A stretch of DNA of 10,954 bases from Clostridia bacterium (GTDB lineage Bacteria > Bacillota_A > Clostridia > Oscillospirales > Acutalibacteraceae), in NCBI GenBank assembly GCA_017445685.1, contig JAFSTS010000237.1:1-10954 (forward strand), read 5' to 3'. The notes under the pieces are model-generated. The model worked only from the letters and a program-made list of their open reading frames with translations, made no database searches and was not told the DNA's origin. Numbering within the stretch: the stretch's first letter is position 1; each line of letters starts with the position of its first letter. This document shows, in pieces, positions 5,848 to 10,954 of this stretch. Both the position numbers and the translations under genes were made by a program.

Positions 5848-8800
5848 ATGAAGAGAATATCTGCAAAACTTTTGTGTGTATTTTTGTGTCTTGCGACGCT
5901 GATATCGACTATGTCGGCGGCAGTTTTTGCGCTGCCGGATTTTGAGGATGATTACGGCGCATTTCTTGAAAAGCTCGGCTATTACGAGTCGAGAAATACT
6001 TACAACATCACCAATGAATACGGCTATCTTGGCAGGTGGCAGCTTGGTCATCTTGCACTTCAGGATGTCGGCTTCATGAGCGACAGCAAAACTTATTCCG
6101 ACCTTGCCGCAAGCTACGGCGTAAAAAGCGACGAGGATTTTCTCAACACTCCTGCCGCGCAGGATTACTGCGTACAGGCACTTCACAAAAAGATATGGGG
6201 ATATATCCGCTACTACGGCGACGAGCAGTATCTCGGTCAAACAATGTGGAATATCAAAATCACGATTTCAGGCATGGTCGCGGCGGCGCATCTTGTCGGC
6301 GCGGGTGCACTGCATGAAATGCTCAAATCCGGCGTAGTTGCAACGGACGCAAACGGCTCAACTGCAACATTTTATCTCAAAGAGCTTGGCGGCTACAATA
6401 TTTCAAAGTCTATCGGCACTACGATAACCGATCCTGCGACCCCGACAACTCCGTCAGAGCCTTCCGGAAACGAGTCGACAATTCATTTTTACGAAAACTA
6501 CAGCGGCACCAACTATCTTCTTGCAACCGACTTTTCATCTTCGATAAATTCCTCTCTTCTCAAGTCGAGGGATGCGGGCGTTTACAGCCTGAGCATTGAT
6601 AAAACTAACGCGTATGAAAACGAAAACAGCCTGAAAATCGTCGGCTCGTCGGCAGGAAGTCCAACGAAAGATCTTTATTGGTCGACTCAGACAAGTCCGG
6701 GAACGAATGAAGGATATGCCGGCGACAGCAAGACCATGACGCTCTCCTTTTACGCGAAGGCTAATGTATCCGGCGCAAAGATGTACTGGCGCTTTGGCTA
6801 CGGCAGCGAGTGTGAGGCGCTGAATCTGACTACCGCCTGGAAAAAATATACTCTCACTTTCACAAAGAAGTCTTCAGACGGCAATGTTCTTCACCCGTAT
6901 TTCAGCAAAGCGGGAACATTTTATCTTAACAATGTTACTCTTGTTGACGGCTCAACTGCCGCAACGCTGACTTCGCACGAAAGCAAAGCTTCGCAGTATT
7001 CTTCTTTGAAGGCGACTATCGGCAAAAAATATTCGTCTCTTCCCAATCCGACGAGAAGCGGCTATACTTTCGACGGCTGGTATACTGCCAAAATCGGCGG
7101 AACGAAGATCACAACTTCGACAACAGCCGCCGCAAAGGACACAATAGCTTATGCTCACTGGACGAAGGATACTACATATATTCCCGTCAAGACATCTTCC
7201 TACAACGGTCATTATTACAGCGTTTTCAACGATGATCTTTCATGGAACGAGGCTAAGACCGTTTGCGAAAAAATGGGCGGACATCTCGTCACGATAGGAA
7301 GCCTTAACGAAAATAATTTTGTCAAAAACCTTGTTGCGTCTCAAAGCAAAGGCGTCTACTGGATAGGAGCTAAGCTTTCCTCATCAAGCTGGAGCTGGGT
7401 GACGGGCGAAGCTTTCAGCTACAAAAATTGGGCGGCAGGTCAGCCGAGCGGCGGCGAAAACTATGCCGAGATATATTCAAGGCAGACTCAGACTGCCTTG
7501 GCAGGCTCTTGGAACGATGTAAACGAAGGCTCTTCCGACATCAGCTACTACAGCACAAAAAATACAGGCTATATCTGTGAGTTCGAGCCGGAACAATTTA
7601 CGACGGACAACGGCTATTATCTCAACGGAAACCTGTACAAAGTCTATGACAAGCAGTTAAGCTGGGAAAACGCAAATTCTCTTGCTTCATACAATAAAGG
7701 ACATCTTGTAACAATAACCTCAACTGAAGAATACAATTTCGTCAAAGAGATGGCAAAACAAGGCTCGTCCGCGTCATATTGGATAGGATTTACGGATAAA
7801 TCCTCGTTCCAGGACTTCAAGTGGGTCACGGGTGAAAAAATCACCTACACCAACTGGTCGAGCGGCTATCCGAGCAATAAAAACTCTATCGACCGATATG
7901 TTGAGTTTAACAGCAACCGCAGATGGAGCAATGTAAAAAACACAGGTAAGGATGATATTCAGACAGGCTGTATCATCGAGTTTGAAAATTACAGCCTTGC
8001 GCTTGAATCTATTGTCGTTGTTTCAAAGCCCGATAAGACTAACTATATCCAAGGCGAAGAGCTTGATCCGACAGGACTTGTCGTAAGGGCAAACTACGAA
8101 TACGGCGTGAAGGAATTTGTCACCGGCTACAAGCTCAGCGGATACGACAAAAATGCCACAGGTCTTCAGAAGGTGACCGTAACATACAACGGCAAAACAG
8201 TGCAGTTTTCCGTCTACACTTCAAAGAAAACCACGCCTGTTTCTTCCGTAAGTCTAAACAAAACTTCTCTGTCTCTTGAAGCAGGATCGTCTGCTTCTCT
8301 TGCTGCGACAGTATCTCCGAGCGACGCGACGAATAAAAAGGTCACATGGTCGTCGGACAATACAGCCGTCGCGACAGTCTCCTCAGACGGTAAAGTTACG
8401 GCTGTTTCTGCGGGCAAGGCGACTGTAAGCGTTAAAACGAATGACGGCTCATACACGGCAAAATGCTCTGTCACCGTCACTGAAAAGAAGCTTGTTGTAA
8501 AAGCTCTCCAAATCGCAGCAAATCCAACAAAAACGACCTACGAAGTCGGAGAAAACCTTGATCTTTCGGGAATGAAAGTCAATGTCGAATATGACAACGG
8601 CACTAAAAAGGATGTCACCTCTAAGTGCTCTGTTTCGGGTTTTGACTCGTCTTCCGCAGGTGAAAAGAAAGTGACTGTTTCGTATACCGAATCGGGAAAA
8701 ACAGTTTCTACGAGCTTTACAGTGACAGTCAATCAGAAATCAGACGATGATTCACCCTTGAATTTCCTCAAAATTTTCAAATGGCTGAGCCTGTTGAAAG

Positions 8801-8850
8801 AAAAGATAATGTCATGGCTGAAAATCGTCTCCTTATCAAACGGCGAATAA
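5848..8850 (+). CDS. Secreted lysozyme-like/CBM/C-type-lectin/Big-domain protein, paralog 1
   Basis: This encodes 1000 aa, exported by a signal peptide (1-28, ...AAVFA). Residues 35-185 resemble lysozyme/lytic-transglycosylase folds: YYESRN (Glu47, probable catalytic acid), YGYLGRWQLG (58-67) and AAAHLVGAG (145-153) match the ES, GLMQ and AYNxG positions of SLT enzymes. After a PT-rich linker (about 195-207) comes a CBM4/9-like beta-sandwich (211-369), then a Flg_new/InlB-type repeat (386-440, SGYTFDGWYT...AHW). Two C-type-lectin domains follow. The first (446-580) has WIG, QPSGGENYAEIY, WND and the Cys473-Cys577 pair; the second (588-714) has WIG but WSN for WND and only Cys708. Then come Big_3-like (717-791), Big_2-like (797-877) and Big_3-like (884-963) domains and a hydrophobic amphipathic tail (966-1000). 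It likely cleaves peptidoglycan while binding glycans at a surface; the target is unknown. A near-identical domain order follows in the next gene. Domain limits were read by eye. Confidence 0.82.
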   Translation: MKRISAKLLCVFLCLATLISTMSAAVFALPDFEDDYGAFLEKLGYYESRNTYNITNEYGYLGRWQLGHLALQDVGFMSDSKTYSDLAASYGVKSDEDFLNTPAAQDYCVQALHKKIWGYIRYYGDEQYLGQTMWNIKITISGMVAAAHLVGAGALHEMLKSGVVATDANGSTATFYLKELGGYNISKSIGTTITDPATPTTPSEPSGNESTIHFYENYSGTNYLLATDFSSSINSSLLKSRDAGVYSLSIDKTNAYENENSLKIVGSSAGSPTKDLYWSTQTSPGTNEGYAGDSKTMTLSFYAKANVSGAKMYWRFGYGSECEALNLTTAWKKYTLTFTKKSSDGNVLHPYFSKAGTFYLNNVTLVDGSTAATLTSHESKASQYSSLKATIGKKYSSLPNPTRSGYTFDGWYTAKIGGTKITTSTTAAAKDTIAYAHWTKDTTYIPVKTSSYNGHYYSVFNDDLSWNEAKTVCEKMGGHLVTIGSLNENNFVKNLVASQSKGVYWIGAKLSSSSWSWVTGEAFSYKNWAAGQPSGGENYAEIYSRQTQTALAGSWNDVNEGSSDISYYSTKNTGYICEFEPEQFTTDNGYYLNGNLYKVYDKQLSWENANSLASYNKGHLVTITSTEEYNFVKEMAKQGSSASYWIGFTDKSSFQDFKWVTGEKITYTNWSSGYPSNKNSIDRYVEFNSNRRWSNVKNTGKDDIQTGCIIEFENYSLALESIVVVSKPDKTNYIQGEELDPTGLVVRANYEYGVKEFVTGYKLSGYDKNATGLQKVTVTYNGKTVQFSVYTSKKTTPVSSVSLNKTSLSLEAGSSASLAATVSPSDATNKKVTWSSDNTAVATVSSDGKVTAVSAGKATVSVKTNDGSYTAKCSVTVTEKKLVVKALQIAANPTKTTYEVGENLDLSGMKVNVEYDNGTKKDVTSKCSVSGFDSSSAGEKKVTVSYTESGKTVSTSFTVTVNQKSDDDSPLNFLKIFKWLSLLKEKIMSWLKIVSLSNGE

Positions 8851-8884
8851 GAACTTGATTCGTCTGTATTCAATATCATCAAGG

Positions 8885-8923
8885 AACGGGAGACTGTATC
8901 ATTTTTTGAGACAGTTTCCCGTT
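8885..8923 (+). other. Long hairpin between the two paralogs
   Basis: A 13-bp stem (8885-8897 with 8911-8923, one G-T wobble) encloses a 13-nt loop carrying a T6 run. It is the stem of a terminator in size, but no T-tract follows it on the plus strand (ATCAATAAAAAA comes next). It may therefore be a weak or Rho-assisted terminator, a 3'-end stabiliser or processing site that sets the ratio of the two paralogs, or an attenuator. No convincing promoter lies in 8851-8959. Confidence 0.55.
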
Positions 8924-8959
8924 ATCAATAAAAAACACTTTTCAGTATGGAGTGAAGGA

Positions 8960-10954
8960 ATGAAAGCAAAATTTCTCAAAGCGGCTCTTTGCGTTGTGAT
9001 GGTTTTGTCGCTGCTCTTTGCTATGGTTTCGACAGGCTTTGCTGCCGATGATTATGAGGCTTTTCTGGACAAGCTCGGTTACTATGAATCGGGGAATAAC
9101 TACAAAGTCAAAAATCAATTTGGCTATCTTGGCAGATGGCAGCTTGGTACACAGGGTCTTAGGGATATAGGTTTTATGGATTCCTACGGAAACTGGACTG
9201 CTCTTGCAAACAGCTTCGGAGTGTACAGCACGGAGGATTTTCTCAACACTCCTGCCGCGCAGGACTATGCGATCAGACTTTTTGACAAAAAAATATGGTC
9301 GTATATTCAGTATCTTGGCGACGATCAGTACATAGGCTCCGATTTTCAGGGAGTGACAGTAACCCTTTCGGGACTTGTTGCCGCGGCTCATCTTGTCGGA
9401 GCAGGCGGCGTGCATGAGATGTTCATGACAGGCGTCGCGACGACTGACGCGCTGGGAAACAGTTGTGTTTTTTATCTGCGCGAGCTTTCAGGGTACGATA
9501 TATCGGCTTTTCTCGGCGCAGATCTTTCAAAATATCTGACGACTGCAATCAAATCAAAGGCGCAGATACAAAAGATTCAAACTGCCATGCAGTCTACATC
9601 TTCAACTATCAACCTCTACGGCAACACAAGCGAATGTAACTATCTGCTGGGTACTGATTTTTCCGGCGCTTTGGATGAAAACAATTATTTCTCGCGCGAT
9701 GAAAAAGTTTATGCCGTCTCAGTTGACCTGAAAAATAAGCATGACGGATATAACTCGCTTAAAATCAGCGCAGCTTCTCCCGGTAAGGTGGGAAGCGATG
9801 TCGCGTTTCGGACAGATACAAACGGAAATGTCGAAAACGACAGCTATATCGGCGATTATAAAAAAATGACTTTGTCTTTTTATGCAAAAAGTTCTGTCGA
9901 TAAAGTCAAGCTGTCGTGGAGATTCGGCTATGCTGCTGAGGCATATTCTCCAATCGAGATTTCTAAGAACTGGAAAAAATATCACATCACTTTCACAAAG
10001 AAAAGCTCGGACGGCTCTATGCTGTATTTATATTTTGACAAGGCGGCAAATGTAAACCTTTCCGAAATAATGCTCGTCGACGGTGAAGCCGAGCCGACGC
10101 TTTTCAGGTGTGAAACTTCAAAATGTATCAAGAGCATAAAGGCGATTTATCTTTCGTCATACGGCAAGCTGCCCGTTCCGACAAGACAGGGGTATAGCTT
10201 TGAGGGATGGTACACTTCAAAGAGCGGCGGCAAAAAGGTCGACGCTTCAACCCCTGCTTACGATAAGAGCCTGAATCTTTATGCCCACTGGACAAAGATC
10301 CCTAAATATATCCTTGAAAAAGCGACGGAGTATGACGGGCATTATTACACTTTGTTTACCGATGATCTTTCGTGGGAACAGGCAAAAGTGGCGTGCGAAC
10401 AGATGGGCGGATATCTTGCCGTAATAAATGACGAAAGCGAAAACGATATGATAGTAGAGCTTTGCTCTTCAACGAGCAAGGGACTTTACTGGATCGGAGC
10501 GTATGCTGACGTTGACGGAAAATGGAACTGGGTAAACGGCGAAAAATTTGATTTTACTGCATGGGATAAAAATCAGCCAAGCGGCGGTAATGAGAAATAT
10601 GCCCAGCTTTATGCAGAACATTCGGACAGTGAGCATATCGGCAGGTGGAACGACGCTGTCGGAACATCGGGGGCAATAAGCTGGTTTGGCGTAAAAAATG
10701 TCGGTTTTATTTGCGAGTTCGACCCAAAGACTGTTTCAAATGCTGTCTGTGAAAAGGTGAACGGAACGAGCACATATACTGTTTTTGATTCACAGATCGG
10801 TTGGTATAACGCAAACTTTTTCTGCCAGACTCATGGAGCAAACCTTGTCACTGTGACAAGTAAGGACGAAAATTCGTTTGTCGCCTCTCTTTTGAAAGAG
10901 GGATCGTGCGACGGATACTGGATGGGCGCGACGAATCTTTACGGCAGCGGAGAA
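8960..10954 (+). CDS. Secreted lysozyme-like/CBM/C-type-lectin protein, paralog 2 (3' partial)
   Basis: An open frame of 665 codons runs off the right edge without a stop. It parallels paralog 1: signal peptide (1-29, ...STGFAA), lysozyme-like domain (about 31-182) with YYESGN (Glu43), FGYLGRWQLG (54-63) and AAAHLVGAGG, CBM4/9-like sandwich (about 217-375), Flg_new/InlB-type repeat (about 394-445, QGYSFEGWYT...AHW), C-type lectin 1 (about 455-588; WIG, QPSGG, WND, Cys479 and Cys585) and the first half of lectin 2 (from about 597; Cys622 retained, WMG). Where paralog 1 has a PT-rich linker, this has a charged, probably helical linker (188-212). ATG 8960 is preceded by GGAG (8949-8952) at 7 bases. 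It lies 109 bp after paralog 1 and is probably co-transcribed past the hairpin. Function is inferred as for paralog 1; any Ig-like domains and tail would be outside the window. Confidence 0.85.
   Translation, partial: MKAKFLKAALCVVMVLSLLFAMVSTGFAADDYEAFLDKLGYYESGNNYKVKNQFGYLGRWQLGTQGLRDIGFMDSYGNWTALANSFGVYSTEDFLNTPAAQDYAIRLFDKKIWSYIQYLGDDQYIGSDFQGVTVTLSGLVAAAHLVGAGGVHEMFMTGVATTDALGNSCVFYLRELSGYDISAFLGADLSKYLTTAIKSKAQIQKIQTAMQSTSSTINLYGNTSECNYLLGTDFSGALDENNYFSRDEKVYAVSVDLKNKHDGYNSLKISAASPGKVGSDVAFRTDTNGNVENDSYIGDYKKMTLSFYAKSSVDKVKLSWRFGYAAEAYSPIEISKNWKKYHITFTKKSSDGSMLYLYFDKAANVNLSEIMLVDGEAEPTLFRCETSKCIKSIKAIYLSSYGKLPVPTRQGYSFEGWYTSKSGGKKVDASTPAYDKSLNLYAHWTKIPKYILEKATEYDGHYYTLFTDDLSWEQAKVACEQMGGYLAVINDESENDMIVELCSSTSKGLYWIGAYADVDGKWNWVNGEKFDFTAWDKNQPSGGNEKYAQLYAEHSDSEHIGRWNDAVGTSGAISWFGVKNVGFICEFDPKTVSNAVCEKVNGTSTYTVFDSQIGWYNANFFCQTHGANLVTVTSKDENSFVASLLKEGSCDGYWMGATNLYGSGE

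Noticed and set aside
5803..6240. Minus-strand open frame of 145 codons opposite the start of paralog 1
   Set aside because: It is a shadow of the lysozyme-like coding sequence. A similar shadow recurs opposite paralog 2 (8942-9415) because the genes are homologous, so its conservation is not evidence for a gene.
1..10954. Phage, transposon or defence island
   Set aside because: No integrase, transposase, terminal repeats, phage structural genes or known defence domains are visible; lysozyme-like domains here belong to signal-peptide proteins with lectin modules, not phage endolysin cassettes.

Overview
The window looks like chromosome from an anaerobic, low-to-moderate GC Firmicute, most likely an uncultured Clostridia/Oscillospiraceae-type gut commensal. 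The grounds are strong AGGAGG-type ribosome binding sites, sigma-A-like promoters, Gram-positive signal peptides, and large secreted proteins built from Flg_new/InlB-type, Big_2 and Big_3 repeats, which are typical of that group. The genus assignment is inference. No integrase, transposase, CRISPR array, tRNA or rRNA was seen.

Layout. At 1-104 is the tail of an unidentified gene, translationally coupled to a GtrA-family four-helix membrane protein (104-568) that ends in a good intrinsic terminator. Next, under its own promoter, is a secreted LCAT-like alpha/beta hydrolase (677-2263) whose nucleophile elbow carries Cys instead of Ser. It converges on a minus-strand FAD-dependent oxidoreductase (2336-3565), and a strong hairpin lies between them. 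A palindrome-rich, non-coding-looking stretch (about 3660-3954) separates this from a minus-strand CCA-adding tRNA nucleotidyltransferase (3954-5279). That gene is divergent from a small ArsC/Spx-like thioredoxin-fold protein (5351-5692), with back-to-back overlapping promoters.

The right half (5848-10954) is the most distinctive part: two tandem paralogous genes for large secreted proteins. The first is complete (1000 aa); the second runs off the window (665 codons seen). Both have a signal peptide, an N-terminal lysozyme/lytic-transglycosylase-like domain, a carbohydrate-binding-module-like beta-sandwich, a Flg_new/InlB-type repeat and two C-type-lectin domains. The first continues with three bacterial Ig-like domains and a hydrophobic amphipathic C-terminal tail. 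A similar tail ends the LCAT-like hydrolase. A near-consensus extended -10 promoter with phased A-tract repeats precedes the first paralog. The second has no convincing promoter and probably depends on read-through past a hairpin.

How they fit together (inference): the paralogs look like surface or secreted peptidoglycan-cleaving enzymes carried on glycan-binding modules. They may act on the producer's own wall, on neighbouring cells, or on host or dietary glycans such as mucin. The hydrolase is another secreted factor that may attach to the envelope in the same way. The CCA enzyme and ArsC-like protein are housekeeping neighbours with no evident link to the secreted set.
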